Assembly (NCBI RefSeq): GCF_003073375.1
Contig: NZ_CP029002.1
Span: 3,508,001-3,572,000 of the forward strand
Direction of reading: 5' to 3'
Length of the DNA stretch: 64,000 bases
Source: Lysinibacillus sp. 2017
Lineage (GTDB): Bacteria > Bacillota > Bacilli > Bacillales_A > Planococcaceae
Part shown: piece after piece, positions 9,397 to 19,882 of the stretch
Layout: every line of letters begins with the position of its first letter
Position numbering within the stretch: position 1 is the first letter of the stretch
Notes under the pieces: model-generated
What the model saw: only the letters and a program-made list of their open reading frames with translations
The model's database searches: none
What the model was told of the DNA's origin: nothing
Program-made: the position numbers and the translations under genes

Positions 9397-10017
9397 ATGT
9401 TTAGTTCAAAGAAACAAGATCCATTTTTTGCAGCGCTTTTAAAAATTGCTGAAAACATGCAAGAAGCTGTTCATTACGCAAATGATTTCCGTATCGAAAC
9501 AGTTGCCGATTTAAAGGAAATTAGCGTTCGTATGAAACAATACGAAACAGCTGGAGATAAATTAATTCATGAATTAATCGTCATGTTAAATAAATCATTT
9601 ATGACACCAATTGAACGTGAAGATATTTTACAATTAGCAATTCGTATGGATGATGTGTTAGATGGTACAGAAGGCACAATTGCCCATTTTGAAATGTTCT
9701 CATTAACAGAAGTAGATGATTCAATGCGGAATTTCTTATTTTACGGTGCTAAATCATGTGACGAAATTGTTAAAGCAATGAAGCTTCTTAATAAAAAGGA
9801 TCTTGTGGGTATGCGACAACATGCTATTTTAATAAAAGACTATGAACGTGAATGTGATGAAGTACTACGCTCATCAATTAAGCAATTATTCTTAAACGAA
9901 AAGGACCCAATTCGCTTAATTAAATTCAAAGATATCTACGAACAACTTGAAGAAATTGCGGACTACTGCCAAACAGTAGCTAATACAATTGAAACGATTA
10001 TTATGCGTAACGCATAA
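9397..10017 (+). CDS. DUF47 (PhoU-like) phosphate transport accessory protein
   Basis: A 206-residue all-helical protein of the DUF47/PhoU-like family, matching B. subtilis YkaA in length and context. It sits 19 bp upstream of a Pit transporter, the standard pairing, and probably modulates Pit activity on the cytoplasmic side. Conserved acidic clusters (MDDVLDGTEG, YERECDE) resemble the metal-binding helices of PhoU proteins. AGGAGG precedes the ATG. Some TTACA/TTGTAA-like elements occur upstream (about 9270-9300), but a PhoP box could not be established by eye. Confidence 0.88.
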   Translation: MFSSKKQDPFFAALLKIAENMQEAVHYANDFRIETVADLKEISVRMKQYETAGDKLIHELIVMLNKSFMTPIEREDILQLAIRMDDVLDGTEGTIAHFEMFSLTEVDDSMRNFLFYGAKSCDEIVKAMKLLNKKDLVGMRQHAILIKDYERECDEVLRSSIKQLFLNEKDPIRLIKFKDIYEQLEEIADYCQTVANTIETIIMRNA

Positions 10018-10036
10018 TATTGGGGAGCCCTACTAA

Positions 10037-11053
10037 ATGAACACACTATTAATCATTACCGTATTAGTCGTTGCGAGCGCACTATTATTTGACTTCATTA
10101 ATGGTTTTCACGATACGGCAAATGCGATAGCAACATCTGTTTCTACACGTGCATTACCACCTCGAGTAGCGGTTTTAATGGCTGCTAGTATGAACTTTCT
10201 TGGAGCAATTACATTCGTAGGCGTTGCAAAAGCGATTGCATCTGACATCGTCGATCCGTTTTCTCTATCGACTCCCGAAGCACCATTAATCGGTTCTGTC
10301 GTTATTTTATCAGCTTTAATTTCTGCGATTATTTGGAACTTAGCAACATGGTATTTCGGTATACCATCAAGTTCTTCGCATACATTGATTGGTTCACTAG
10401 CTGGTGCGGCAATTGTAGCTTCTGGCTTTGGCGTTTTAAACTACTCAGGTTTCACAAAAATCCTTATTGCTTTACTTGCTTCACCAATTATCGCCATCTG
10501 TGCAGGTTTCATCATGATGACGATCATGAAGCTGTTATTTAAAAATACAAACCTTTATAAAACAAATAAAGGCTTTCGCATTATGCAAATATTCACGGCT
10601 GCAATTCAATCATTTACGCACGGAACAAACGATGCGCAAAAAGCGATGGGTATTATTACAATGGCCTTAATTGCTGCAAATTGGCAATCATCCGATGATG
10701 TTCAAATGTGGGTACGATTTGCCTGTGCCCTTGCAATGGGTCTAGGTACATCAATTGGTGGTTATAAAATCATCAAAACTGTTGGTGGTAAAATTATGAA
10801 AATTCGTCCTGTAAATGGGGCTGCAGCTGACCTTGCTTCTGCATCCATTATTTTCGGGGCAACATTAATTCACTTACCTGTCTCTACAACACATGTTATC
10901 TCATCTTCAATCATGGGTGTTGGTGCAGCACAAAATGTAAGAGGCGTAAACTGGGGTATTGCTCGTAAAATGGTTACCACTTGGATTATTACAATCCCCA
11001 TTTCAGCAGTGATGTCTGCAATAATTTATTTGATTTTAAATTTAATCTTTTAA
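10037..11053 (+). CDS. pit: Low-affinity inorganic phosphate transporter, Pit family
   Basis: A 338-residue membrane protein of the PiT family that imports phosphate, probably as a metal-phosphate complex driven by the proton gradient. The duplicated family signatures are both present: DFINGFHDTANAIATSVSTR near residue 16 and SFTHGTNDAQKAMGII near residue 190. About ten hydrophobic segments are visible. It follows the DUF47 gene by 19 bp and ends in a strong terminator, so the two form one operon. Confidence 0.93.
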   Translation: MNTLLIITVLVVASALLFDFINGFHDTANAIATSVSTRALPPRVAVLMAASMNFLGAITFVGVAKAIASDIVDPFSLSTPEAPLIGSVVILSALISAIIWNLATWYFGIPSSSSHTLIGSLAGAAIVASGFGVLNYSGFTKILIALLASPIIAICAGFIMMTIMKLLFKNTNLYKTNKGFRIMQIFTAAIQSFTHGTNDAQKAMGIITMALIAANWQSSDDVQMWVRFACALAMGLGTSIGGYKIIKTVGGKIMKIRPVNGAAADLASASIIFGATLIHLPVSTTHVISSSIMGVGAAQNVRGVNWGIARKMVTTWIITIPISAVMSAIIYLILNLIF

Positions 11054-11060
11054 CCAAAAA

Positions 11061-11101
11061 AAATCTCCTTTGTAGAAACTACTATCTACAAAGGAGATTT
11101 T
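11061..11101 (+). terminator. Terminator of the DUF47-pit operon
   Basis: AAATCTCCTTTGTAGA pairs with TCTACAAAGGAGATTT, followed by T-rich sequence, seven bases after the pit stop. Confidence 0.92.
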
Positions 11102-11163
11102 TTAATGAAGTTGTACAGTCAGTCGAATCCATGTTGAACAAGTTCAGAATCGATTCGATTTAC

Positions 11164-11385
11164 TTAGCAAAAATGAAGCACTTGATCTGCATGATGCATG
11201 GCCGATTTTGAGTAGCTCGGCTGTTCATTCTCATCTTGCTTAATTTGCTTCCGTTCTTTCGGTTCCCATAACACATAAAAAGATTGAATTACAATGACGA
11301 TTAAGATCGAGGCCGTAATGATCAGTCCCATAATAATCTTAACCATTTTCTTGCCAGACATTTCTTTCGATTGCTCTTGTGCCAT
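11164..11385 (-). CDS. Small single-pass membrane protein, function unknown
   Basis: A 73-residue protein with a lysine-rich N-terminus, one hydrophobic segment (about residues 17-40, IIMGLIITASILIVIVIQ) and a charged C-terminal tail. The pattern predicts an N-in membrane anchor. GAGGG lies about nine bases before the ATG. It lies 20 bp downstream of the next minus-strand gene, with which it is probably co-transcribed. No family was recognised. Confidence 0.6.
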   Translation of the reverse strand: MAQEQSKEMSGKKMVKIIMGLIITASILIVIVIQSFYVLWEPKERKQIKQDENEQPSYSKSAMHHADQVLHFC

Positions 11386-11405
11386 ACTCCATTTCCCTCA
11401 CTCAT

Positions 11406-11870
11406 CTATTTTGAAAGTCGGAAACCTTCTTCACGTAAATACGCTACAGCATCGTCACGTGTACCGAATGAATCCTCTAAATTTCCTTGGTGATAAATAT
11501 TCCATGCACGCTTATTAAACTCCAGTTCTAACTTTGTCGTACCTTCACGTGACACCCAAGTTTCAATAACTGGTGAATCATCGATTTCCTCTGATAAATA
11601 CTCAATAGAATCTTCAATGATTGTACGTAATGCTTTTTCATCATAATCATGAATATTCACTAGGCCTTTATCGCTTGCTTCTTTTTCGTATTTTAATAAA
11701 TCGCCTACAAAAACAAAGCCGTTTCCATTCGGGTGAAGCTTTTCAACCACGATTGTTTTTTCATATAAGCTTGCTTCAAAGTGATAGTTAATACGCTTTA
11801 GTGAAATTTCCTTTTTTGTTAGCTGGGGATATGATTCTATAATTAATTGTTTTTGTTCAAATGTTAGCAT
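11406..11870 (-). CDS. Conserved hypothetical cytoplasmic protein
   Basis: A 154-residue acidic soluble protein with no signal peptide or membrane segment. Features such as a KLHPNGNGFVFVGDLL strand-rich core and a C-terminal DDAVAYLREEGFRLSK helix suggest a small alpha/beta fold, but no known family was recognised. AAAGGAG lies about eight bases upstream of the ATG. It probably shares a transcript with the small membrane protein that follows it. Confidence 0.65.
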   Translation of the reverse strand: MLTFEQKQLIIESYPQLTKKEISLKRINYHFEASLYEKTIVVEKLHPNGNGFVFVGDLLKYEKEASDKGLVNIHDYDEKALRTIIEDSIEYLSEEIDDSPVIETWVSREGTTKLELEFNKRAWNIYHQGNLEDSFGTRDDAVAYLREEGFRLSK

Positions 11871-11937
11871 TGTTTGCTCCTTTAATGTTTCATTCTTAAG
11901 TTCTAAGTATACCGTTTTCCCAGGAAATAAAAAAGGC

Positions 11938-11963
11938 GGAGCATACGCTTGTCCATATGCACC
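11938..11963 (-). terminator. Probable terminator after the AI-2E family gene
   Basis: On the minus strand GGTGCATA pairs with TATGCTCC (one T-T mismatch), and GCCTTTTTTATTT follows. It lies just after the stop of the AI-2E family gene. Confidence 0.55.
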
Positions 11964-11968
11964 ACAAA

Positions 11969-13048
11969 TTAAACTTCTTTCGTTGCTGTTTCTTTAATAC
12001 TTTCTCGTTCATGATATATGTTTTGAACAATGACTTTAATGACACAATACGTTGGAATTGCTATGATAATCCCGATAAACCCAGCGATATTACCCGCTGC
12101 AAGAACGAGCGAAATAACAGTAAGTGGGTGAATATCTAAAGATTTCCCCATAACATTTGGAGTAATTAAATTACTTTCCACTTGTTGTGCAACTAATGTT
12201 ATCACACAAACCCAAATAACTGAAACTGGATCGTAAATTAAGGCTACTATAACTGCAGGTACTAGTGATACCCAAGGCCCAATAAATGGAACCATATTCA
12301 TTAAGAAAGCGAATAAAGCTAATAATAATGAGTACTCAAGCCCAATAATTAAATAGCCAATATACATCATCACAGCTAGTAAAAAGCTAATAAGCACTTG
12401 TCCTTGTACGTAACTTCTTAACACATTATTAATATCTTCTAATGTTTTCTTTACCCACGTACGACGCTCCCCTTTAAACAAATCATAAATTTGAGGTGCA
12501 AACTTTTCATGGTCCTTCAACATAAATATAAAGAAAAATGGTACTAATATTAATGTAAATGTCACAGAAACTGCTCCACTAACAAACGAAACAAGCCATT
12601 TACTACTTGTAACTGCAATATCTTGAATAGAATTTGTAATGGACTCTACAAACTCATCGACTTGAGGTGGTAAATTATCACGGTTTTCAAGTACATAATT
12701 GAATGTGTCTTCTATATCCTGTGCAATTGTAGGAGCGCTATCAACGAGATTGTTCACTTGGTTCGCTATTGGCGATCCAACCAATATTAGAAAACCTGTT
12801 ACAGCAGCAACAAGTAATAAAAAGATTGACGCTAAACTTCCCCATCGAGGCAAACCTCGTTTTTCCAACAACCGTTGAAGCGGTTCCGTAATATAATAAA
12901 GAACGCCACCAAGTAATAGTGGTATTAGGATGGTTTTGAAAATGATAATAATTGGATTAAAAATTGCACGAATCTCTATAAAATATTTTACACTTAATAA
13001 AGTAATTAATACGCCAATACCCACTTGAAACCAAAGCTTTTTTGTCAT
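11969..13048 (-). CDS. AI-2E family (PerM/YueF-like) membrane protein
   Basis: A 359-residue polytopic protein of the AI-2E transporter family (UPF0118). About seven to eight membrane segments are seen, with the family's C-terminal block LITPNVMGKSLDIHPLTVI and the preceding FLMNMVPFIGPW. Family members have been linked to autoinducer-2 export and to sodium or lithium/proton exchange, so the substrate here is not known. The central extracellular region (residues 95-150) lacks membrane segments. The gene appears monocistronic. Confidence 0.85.
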   Translation of the reverse strand: MTKKLWFQVGIGVLITLLSVKYFIEIRAIFNPIIIIFKTILIPLLLGGVLYYITEPLQRLLEKRGLPRWGSLASIFLLLVAAVTGFLILVGSPIANQVNNLVDSAPTIAQDIEDTFNYVLENRDNLPPQVDEFVESITNSIQDIAVTSSKWLVSFVSGAVSVTFTLILVPFFFIFMLKDHEKFAPQIYDLFKGERRTWVKKTLEDINNVLRSYVQGQVLISFLLAVMMYIGYLIIGLEYSLLLALFAFLMNMVPFIGPWVSLVPAVIVALIYDPVSVIWVCVITLVAQQVESNLITPNVMGKSLDIHPLTVISLVLAAGNIAGFIGIIIAIPTYCVIKVIVQNIYHERESIKETATKEV

Positions 13049-13155
13049 CTATTCACTTCCTCACTTAATTTATATTTTCTTTTATAAATTGCTATAAAGC
13101 TATACGTTATAGCATGCCATAAAGTGTAAAAAAATACAAAAGAAAAAAAGAGACT

Positions 13156-13180
13156 GTTTTGTAATGTAACATTACAAAAC
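13156..13180 (-). terminator. Terminator after the M3 oligoendopeptidase gene
   Basis: GTTTTGTAATG and CATTACAAAAC form a perfect 11-bp stem with a 3-nt loop. On the minus strand it is followed by AGTCTCTTTTTTTC. Confidence 0.9.
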
Positions 13181-13193
13181 AATCCCGGTTTAA

Positions 13194-14891
13194 TTATAGG
13201 TTTTTATCGTCAACTGAATTTAAATACGCTTCAATTGAACCAATAACAGACTCTACACATCCGTCTTTAAATGGTGAGACTAAGCCAGCTTCTTCAACTA
13301 ACTTTGTAAATGAATAAGAGCCACCTAAGCGACATAAGTGAATATAGTCTTTCCACGCAGCATCAAAATCTTCGCGTGAACGTTTCCAGAATTGGAACGC
13401 ACAAATTTGTGCTAATGTGTAATCAATATAATAGAATGGACTATTATAAATATGCGCTTGACGTTGCCAAACTGCACCTGATGCTAAATATTCATGACCA
13501 TCATAATCGCGGTGTGGTAAATACTTCGCTTCAATTTCTTTCCATGCAGCATTACGTTCAGCTGGTGTCATTTCAGGGTTTTCATACACAACATGTTGGA
13601 ACTCATCAACCGCTACACCATATGGTAAGAATAATAGGCCGCTGCTTAAATGCGAGAATTTATACTTTTCTGTTTGATCTTTAAAGAATAGCTCCATCCA
13701 TGGCCAAGTGAAAAATTCCATACTCATTGAGTGAATTTCACATGACTCATATGTTGGCCATAAATATTCTGGAATACCAATATCACGACTAGAATATACT
13801 TGGAAAGCATGACCTGCTTCATGTGTTAAAACATCGATATCTCCTGATGTTCCGTTAAAGTTTGAGAAAATGTATGGTGAATTATAGTCTTCGATAAACG
13901 TACAATAACCGCCACTTTCTTTGCCTTTTTTCGCAACTAAATCCATTAAATCGTGTTCAATCATGAAATTGAAGAACTCTCCTGTTTCTTTTGAAAGCTC
14001 TTCATACATTTTCTTCCCGTTTGCTACGATCCACTCAGGATCACCTTGAGGAACAGCATTTCCTGTTAAGAATGATAAGCCTTCATCGTAAAACTTGAAT
14101 TCTTCGACACCGATTCGCTCTGCTTGGCGCTCATATAATTTAGTCGCCATTGGGACGATAAACTCGCGTACTTGTTCACGGAAGTTAGCCACCATTTCCG
14201 CATTATAATCCACGCGGTTCATGTTCACATAGCCAAGCTCCACATAGTTTTTGAAGCCTAATTTTGTTGCAATTTGATGACGTAGTTTTACTAATTTATC
14301 ATAAATCGTATCAAATTGTTCTTTGTTCGCAGCAAAGAAATTTGCACTTGTCTCACGTGCTTGTTTACGAATCGCACGGTCAGTTGATTCACTATATGGA
14401 CCAAGCTGAGCAAGTGTTAATGTTTTGCCGTCAAATTCAATTTGTGCTGAAGCTACAAGTTTGCTGTACTCAGATGAAAGTTTATTTTCTTGTTGCATCA
14501 GTTCAATAACATCTGGTGAGAAGCCTTTTAATAAGTTTTCAGCTAGTGCAAATAATTGTGTACCCCATTTTTGCTCTAGTTGCGGACGGAATGGTGATTT
14601 TACTAGCTCTGTGTAATAGTTAAATACTAATTCATCAGCAACAGGGCTCACTTCGTCGAAATAGTCACGCTCTGCTTGGTAAAATTCATCGTTTGTATCA
14701 ATTGATGCACGAATATACACAAGATTTGCCATCGTTGAAAATGTATTACGCTGTGCATTTAGTTTTTCAATAACTGCACTTTGTTCTTCTACTGTTTGTG
14801 CAGCTTTAAATTGTTCTAAAAGCTCTACAGATTCTTTTTTCATTTGCTCTAAATCTGGACGTTTATATTCAAAGTCTTTAAAAGTCGTCAT
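13194..14891 (-). CDS. M3 family oligoendopeptidase (PepF-like)
   Basis: A 565-residue zinc metallopeptidase that cleaves short peptides in the cytoplasm. The zinc-binding motif HEAGH is near residue 357, followed by the downstream glutamate region SCEIHSMSMEFF, and the C-terminal HIYNSPFYYIDY block carries the substrate-binding tyrosines of the M3 family. Length is that of the shorter PepF group. It has its own terminator and no evident operon partner. Sequence and length support M3B; the particular subgroup is less sure. Confidence 0.92.
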   Translation of the reverse strand: MTTFKDFEYKRPDLEQMKKESVELLEQFKAAQTVEEQSAVIEKLNAQRNTFSTMANLVYIRASIDTNDEFYQAERDYFDEVSPVADELVFNYYTELVKSPFRPQLEQKWGTQLFALAENLLKGFSPDVIELMQQENKLSSEYSKLVASAQIEFDGKTLTLAQLGPYSESTDRAIRKQARETSANFFAANKEQFDTIYDKLVKLRHQIATKLGFKNYVELGYVNMNRVDYNAEMVANFREQVREFIVPMATKLYERQAERIGVEEFKFYDEGLSFLTGNAVPQGDPEWIVANGKKMYEELSKETGEFFNFMIEHDLMDLVAKKGKESGGYCTFIEDYNSPYIFSNFNGTSGDIDVLTHEAGHAFQVYSSRDIGIPEYLWPTYESCEIHSMSMEFFTWPWMELFFKDQTEKYKFSHLSSGLLFLPYGVAVDEFQHVVYENPEMTPAERNAAWKEIEAKYLPHRDYDGHEYLASGAVWQRQAHIYNSPFYYIDYTLAQICAFQFWKRSREDFDAAWKDYIHLCRLGGSYSFTKLVEEAGLVSPFKDGCVESVIGSIEAYLNSVDDKNL

Positions 14892-15012
14892 GATTACACC
14901 TCATCTTAAATAATTCGAAAACCGAAGCTTTCTCTTTTTATTATTCATGATTTATACTTAAATTGCAAATATTATCAGAATATTTCCTCTGCAAAAATGT
15001 AAATTACCCTTA

Positions 15013-16752
15013 TTAAATCGTAAAGCGTTTAATGGCTTGCTGTAAGTCAATGATTTCATCAGTTAAATCCGTCGATGCGTGGGTAACGACCGCCATTGCA
15101 GTTTGTTGTTCCTCAATAGAAGCGGTCATTTCTTCTGCCATTGCTGCATTTTCTTCACTGACACGAGAGATTCTTTCTATAGAATCGATAATAACTGTTT
15201 TTGATGTGTTTAATTCAACAATTGTTGCCGAAACATCTTCGATTGAATCGCTAATTAATTGCACCGCATTTTCGATTTCTTTAAATGAATGTTCCGTTTG
15301 TACAACTGCATCATTTTGCTCCATCACTATTTTCGATGTTTTCATCATTTCGGTTGTTACTAAGTTTGTTTCAAATTCAATGCCTCGTAATGTTGTTTGC
15401 ACTAAATCCGTTGCACTCGTTGTTTGATCTGCTAATTTTCGTACTTCATCTGCTACAACAGCAAAGCCTTTGCCATGCTCCCCTGCGCGCGCTGCTTCAA
15501 TTGATGCATTCAGAGCCAGTAAATTCGTCTGATCTGAAATCGCGGTAATCGTCCCAACAATTCCTTCAATTTCTTTTACTTTTGACGTCAATGAAGTACA
15601 TACCGTCTGCATTTGTTCAATAAGCGTAATCGATTCACTTGAATGTCCTCTTAACACTAGTAAATTACGTAAGCCTTCTGCATTGGAGTGTTGCATTGTG
15701 TCGGAAGAGCTTAGCATCGCTCTATTTTTTTCATGTAAACGTTCAATTTTCTTCGCAAACTCAACCACTGAACGATTTGTCGTATCTGTATCTGCTGCTT
15801 GCATGGAAGCACCTTCCGCAACTGCACTGACTGATTTTACTATATCATCGCCATAAGCATTTGTTTCTTCCGTAACTGCAGTTAAATTTGACGACGTCTG
15901 TTGAATACCGACAATTGATTGTTCGACTTCTGTAATTAATGCTTTTAATTGTATGCACATTTCATTAAACCCACCATTTAAAGTACCAATTTCATCTTTC
16001 CTTTTCATCAGCTCTAACTCAAGGGTTAAGTCTCCTTTTGAAACTTGACGAACTTTTTGTGCTAGTTGATGTAATGGACGTGCTAAATGACGCGAGAAGA
16101 GTATCGTTGCAATTGTTGCTAATAAAAGTGAGCCAACAACCGTTGCGATGATAACTATTAGTAATGATGTTGCAGGTGCATTAAAATCTTGTAGATAACT
16201 ACCCGATGCTACAATCCAATTCCAATTTGGATCCACGACTGAATAGATTAATTTCATCGCTTCTTCCGTTTTTCCAGGTAATGCGAATTCATAGTAGGTA
16301 AAGCCGCCACCAGCTTCTGCCTTGTCTTTTACTTCGCGAATATAATAGTTTCCTGAACGATCTTGGGACTCCCAAAGACTATCGCCCTCTCTTGATGGAT
16401 GTCCCAGTAACGTCCCATCATGACCTAAAATATAAATGTAACCGTTTTCACCTAAATCACTTGGATTTGTTAGTGCACGCTTACCCTCGCTATTTTTTTC
16501 GCCTATTAAAATAGTCTTAACCGCTTCTTGCGCCTGTTCTAATGATAGTTCCCCTGATTTTACACGCTCATTTGTAGCCTCGATTAATTGAATTGAAGAC
16601 TCTACACTGTTTTTAATAATGGTTTCGCCTAGCTGATCCATCCCGTTCTTCGCTTGGAAATAACTCGCCGTTCCAATAATTAAACTTGGAATCAAAAACA
16701 ACATAAATGAAAAAACAAACAATTTCCCTCTAATCGTATTTAAAACTTTCAT
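15013..16752 (-). CDS. Methyl-accepting chemotaxis protein with Cache sensor
   Basis: A 579-residue chemoreceptor. Domain order: transmembrane helix 1 (about 10-30), extracellular single-Cache ligand domain (about 35-190, with [20 protein letters not shown]), transmembrane helix 2 (about 195-218), HAMP (about 217-270) and a long cytoplasmic coiled coil with the hairpin tip [20 protein letters not shown] that contacts CheA/CheW. It should modulate flagellar motor bias in response to a small molecule, unidentified. GGAGG lies about eight bases before the ATG. It stands next to a decayed receptor gene. Confidence 0.93.
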   Translation of the reverse strand: MKVLNTIRGKLFVFSFMLFLIPSLIIGTASYFQAKNGMDQLGETIIKNSVESSIQLIEATNERVKSGELSLEQAQEAVKTILIGEKNSEGKRALTNPSDLGENGYIYILGHDGTLLGHPSREGDSLWESQDRSGNYYIREVKDKAEAGGGFTYYEFALPGKTEEAMKLIYSVVDPNWNWIVASGSYLQDFNAPATSLLIVIIATVVGSLLLATIATILFSRHLARPLHQLAQKVRQVSKGDLTLELELMKRKDEIGTLNGGFNEMCIQLKALITEVEQSIVGIQQTSSNLTAVTEETNAYGDDIVKSVSAVAEGASMQAADTDTTNRSVVEFAKKIERLHEKNRAMLSSSDTMQHSNAEGLRNLLVLRGHSSESITLIEQMQTVCTSLTSKVKEIEGIVGTITAISDQTNLLALNASIEAARAGEHGKGFAVVADEVRKLADQTTSATDLVQTTLRGIEFETNLVTTEMMKTSKIVMEQNDAVVQTEHSFKEIENAVQLISDSIEDVSATIVELNTSKTVIIDSIERISRVSEENAAMAEEMTASIEEQQTAMAVVTHASTDLTDEIIDLQQAIKRFTI

Positions 16753-16880
16753 ATTTCCTCCTGTAGAAATCTGATTCTATTCAATTTACTTATAATAGCT
16801 AAAATATGTACGTTTTTTCTATTTAGAAACATAAATTAACAATATTATAACCTACCGATATACTACATACTATAAAAAAA

Positions 16881-16910
16881 ATCACACTATCGAAAGATCG
16901 ATAATGTGAT
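16881..16910 (-). terminator. Terminator after the decayed chemoreceptor
   Basis: ATCACACTATCGA pairs with TCGATAATGTGAT (one mismatch pair near the middle), followed on the minus strand by TTTTTTT. Confidence 0.85.
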
Positions 16911-16916
16911 TTTTTA

Positions 16917-18002
16917 TTAAATATTAAATTTAGCCATTTCGGTTACAACTTGTTTTAATTCGTCGATAGCTTGTGTTTGCTCATCTGAAGATTTTGCTAA
17001 ATGGTTTGCACGATCGGATGTTTCATTAACCAAACCACTCATTTCTTCTGTCGATGCCAAAATTTCTTCAGCCCCAGCAGACATTTGCTCCACAACGGCC
17101 GAATCGTCCTGAATCCGATTATTTACTTCATGAACCGATTTTAAAATCTGATGTAATTGCTGTCCAATTTCACCAACTGCCTTTGTGCCATCTTTTACGT
17201 CAATAGTCGTCGTGTTCATCTCAACTAACACACGCTCTGTAATTTGTGAAAATCTTTGAAGATGTGTAGAAATTTCATCTGCTGATTGGCGTGACATTTC
17301 GGCTAATTTACGAACCTCATCTGCTACAACTGCAAATCCTTTTCCAGCTTCACCGGCTCGCGCTGCCTCAATTGCTGCGTTTAAAGCTAATAAATTCGTT
17401 TGATCTGCAATGCTTGTAATGACAACAACCATCTCTTTAATCGATTGAAAATTCTCGCCCATATCGCCGACAAGTTTCGAAGTATGATCAACAGCCTTTT
17501 CAACATTTTGAATTTGTACGACAACGCGCTCTGAATTTTGTGAACCCTCTTCCACTAAGTTCGTCATTTCCGTTGAAATTTCTGCAATTTCACTAAAGGT
17601 GTCTGCTAATTTTTGAATACCTACAGCCATTTCGCCCATTGCTGTCGTTACTTCATTGTTACTAGACTGCTGCATCTGACCACTTTGAGAAATCGTTGTG
17701 ATATTGTCTAAATAGGCAATTGTTTCACCTGAACTGGATTTAATTGGAACGATTTCCATTACAAATTCCCCGTAGTCACTACTTAATACATCTGTCGCAA
17801 AGCTGCCATCATTCACAACTTTTTCTATATGCTCATATTTTGTTGATCCTGATACTTCCCCTAAAACCGCTGCTCCGTCTTTTTCATCTACTGGCATACC
17901 ATCTACTAAAAATTCAATGTCCCCATTTTTCTCTGGGACAAAGTACGTGTATGCATATAAAACACCATTATATTCACGTAACGTATTTAACTCTTCTCGC
18001 AA
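16917..18002 (-). pseudogene. Chemoreceptor remnant lacking both membrane segments
   Basis: The frame encodes a Cache-like sensor fragment ([20 protein letters not shown]) joined directly to a chemoreceptor signalling domain (tip [20 protein letters not shown]). The first membrane helix, second membrane helix and HAMP that normally flank the sensor are missing. The open frame continues to 18080 with no ATG and no ribosome site, and its first codons lie inside the terminator of the upstream yebC gene. The best in-frame start is a TTG at 18002 without a Shine-Dalgarno. I read it as a 5'-truncated, internally deleted gene. A soluble receptor is the less likely alternative. Confidence 0.7.
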
Positions 18003-18070
18003 TTTCCAATATGTATCATTCTCACTCGGATTTTTTACTAACTCTTCGTACTTTTCAACATCGATAAAAA

Positions 18071-18098
18071 AGCCCAGGATTCATAAAAATCCTAGGCT
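18071..18098 (-). terminator. Terminator after yebC
   Basis: AGCCTAGGAT pairs with ATCCTGGGCT on the minus strand, followed by TTTTTTATCG. It overlaps the 5' end of the chemoreceptor remnant frame. Confidence 0.85.
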
Positions 18099-18138
18099 TC
18101 ATACAATTCAATTTTATCAATCAATGAGTAGGGAAAAC

Positions 18139-18858
18139 TTATTCGCCTAAATCAGCGTTGTGGTAAACGCGTTGAACGTCTTCTAACTCTTCTAATGCGT
18201 CAATCATTTTTTCGAATTTCGCTACATCGTCGCCTGTTAAAGGTGTTTCTGTTAATGGTAACATTGTTAACTCTGCAACAGTAAATTCTTCAACACCTGA
18301 AGCTTTGAATGCCTCTTGTGTTGCGTAAAATTGTTCTGGCTCAACATAAACGATGATTGTGCCTTCTTCATCCATAATGTCACGCATATCTAAATCTGCT
18401 TCCATTAAGATTTCTAGTACTTCATCTTCTGTTTTACCTTCGAAACCAAATACCGCAGTTTTTTGGAACATATGTGTAGCTGAACCACTTACGCCCATAT
18501 TACCGTCATTCTTACCGAATGCTGCACGTACTTCTGAAGCTGTGCGGTTTACATTGTTTGTTAAGGCATCAACGATTACCATTGTACCGCCAATACCGAA
18601 ACCTTCATAACGTAACTCGTCGAATTGCTCATCGCCGCCGCCTTTAGCTTTGTCGATTGCTTTTTCAATGATGTGTTTTGGTACTGAATATGTTTTTGCA
18701 CGTTCTAAAACTGTTTTTAGTGCACGGTTTGAATCTGGATTTGGTTCCCCAGATTTTGCTGCCACATAAATTTCACGACCAAATTTTGCATTAATACGAC
18801 TTGTAGCTGCATCTTTACCAGCTTTTTTTTCTTTAATATTATTCCACTTACGACCCAT
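18139..18858 (-). CDS. yeeI: YebC/PmpR family protein (YeeI type)
   Basis: A 239-residue YebC family protein, starting [20 protein letters not shown], which matches the shorter YeeI branch of B. subtilis. Proteins of this family were described as transcription regulators and more recently as translation factors that help ribosomes at proline stretches. Conserved blocks [20 protein letters not shown] (residues 82-101) and the acidic C-terminus are present. It is monocistronic with its own terminator. Which of the two proposed roles applies cannot be told from sequence. Confidence 0.9.
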   Translation of the reverse strand: MGRKWNNIKEKKAGKDAATSRINAKFGREIYVAAKSGEPNPDSNRALKTVLERAKTYSVPKHIIEKAIDKAKGGGDEQFDELRYEGFGIGGTMVIVDALTNNVNRTASEVRAAFGKNDGNMGVSGSATHMFQKTAVFGFEGKTEDEVLEILMEADLDMRDIMDEEGTIIVYVEPEQFYATQEAFKASGVEEFTVAELTMLPLTETPLTGDDVAKFEKMIDALEELEDVQRVYHNADLGE

Positions 18859-18984
18859 TTAACTCACTCACTTTCAATTTATATAAAGTAACGTTTCTAA
18901 ATATAGAACGAAAAAATATTTTTTAACTTATTTATTATACATAAAGACTAAAAAAAGGTGAATTATTCTGTAAAAAATTTTTTT

Positions 18985-19018
18985 GAGCCTCTAGCAGATT
19001 ATTTCCAACTAGAGGCTC
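18985..19018 (-). terminator. Terminator after the zinc metallopeptidase gene
   Basis: GAGCCTCTAG pairs with CTAGAGGCTC around a 14-nt loop; a run of A/T rich T residues follows on the minus strand. Confidence 0.88.
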
Positions 19019-19024
19019 TCAACT

Positions 19025-19882
19025 TTATAAATTTGCTGCATTAAATGTGTCACCACCATTTAACGTACCGAGTTCAAAACCTTTTTTAAACCAGCGCATA
19101 CGTTGCTCACTCGTACCGTGCGTGAAGCTTTCTGGTACGACATAGCCTTGCGCCTCCATTTGAAGTGTATCATCACCAATCGCATTAGCAGCCGTTAATG
19201 CTTCTTCAAAGTCGCCTTCTTCTAAATACCCTTTATTTTGGACGTGATGTGCCCACACACCTGCTAAATAATCCGCCTGCAATTCTAGACGAACCGTTGC
19301 TGCATTATACTCTTCTTGCGATGCTTTGCCATTTAATGCATGGACTTGCTGAGAAATACCTAGCAATGTTTGTACGTGATGACCCACTTCATGTGCAACA
19401 ACATAGGCCATTGCAAAATCGCCTGGCGCATTAAATTGATTTTTTAGTTCCTTATAAAAGCTTAAATCAATATATAATTTCTGATCTGCTGGACAATAAA
19501 ATGGGCCGACTGCTGCACTCGCAGTCCCACAGCCAGAACTTACGCTATTTGTAAATAATACGAGTGTTGGATTTGCATAGGTCTTACCTTGTGCTTTGAA
19601 AACTTTTTGCCATACATCTTCTGTATCTGCTAATACTACCGATACGAAATCTGCCAATTCCTCTTCCTCTGCAGTTGGCTGATATTGTTCTGTTGTTTGT
19701 CCATTTTGCGTGATGCTTTTCGACACCTCACCAATGACATCTCCAGCGTCTCCACCATTTAACAATGTAAAAATAATGGCAATAATAATCCCAACACCGC
19801 CCAAGCCGCCCCCTATTTTACCAGCGCTCATGCCTCGACGATCTTCTACATTGCTACTTTTTCTTCTTCCGTTTACATCCAT
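19025..19882 (-). CDS. ypfJ: YpfJ-family neutral zinc metallopeptidase
   Basis: A 285-residue membrane-anchored protein of the KPN_02809/YpfJ family. A basic N-terminus (RKSSNVEDRRG) precedes one glycine-rich membrane helix (about residues 22-45), then an extracellular domain with the HEVGHHVQ zinc motif near residue 163 and the conserved SGCGTASAAVGPFYCP segment before it. The natural substrate is not known. The ATG at 19882 has GGAGGG seven bases upstream and replaces a longer frame from 19921. Monocistronic. Confidence 0.87.
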   Translation of the reverse strand: MDVNGRRKSSNVEDRRGMSAGKIGGGLGGVGIIIAIIFTLLNGGDAGDVIGEVSKSITQNGQTTEQYQPTAEEEELADFVSVVLADTEDVWQKVFKAQGKTYANPTLVLFTNSVSSGCGTASAAVGPFYCPADQKLYIDLSFYKELKNQFNAPGDFAMAYVVAHEVGHHVQTLLGISQQVHALNGKASQEEYNAATVRLELQADYLAGVWAHHVQNKGYLEEGDFEEALTAANAIGDDTLQMEAQGYVVPESFTHGTSEQRMRWFKKGFELGTLNGGDTFNAANL

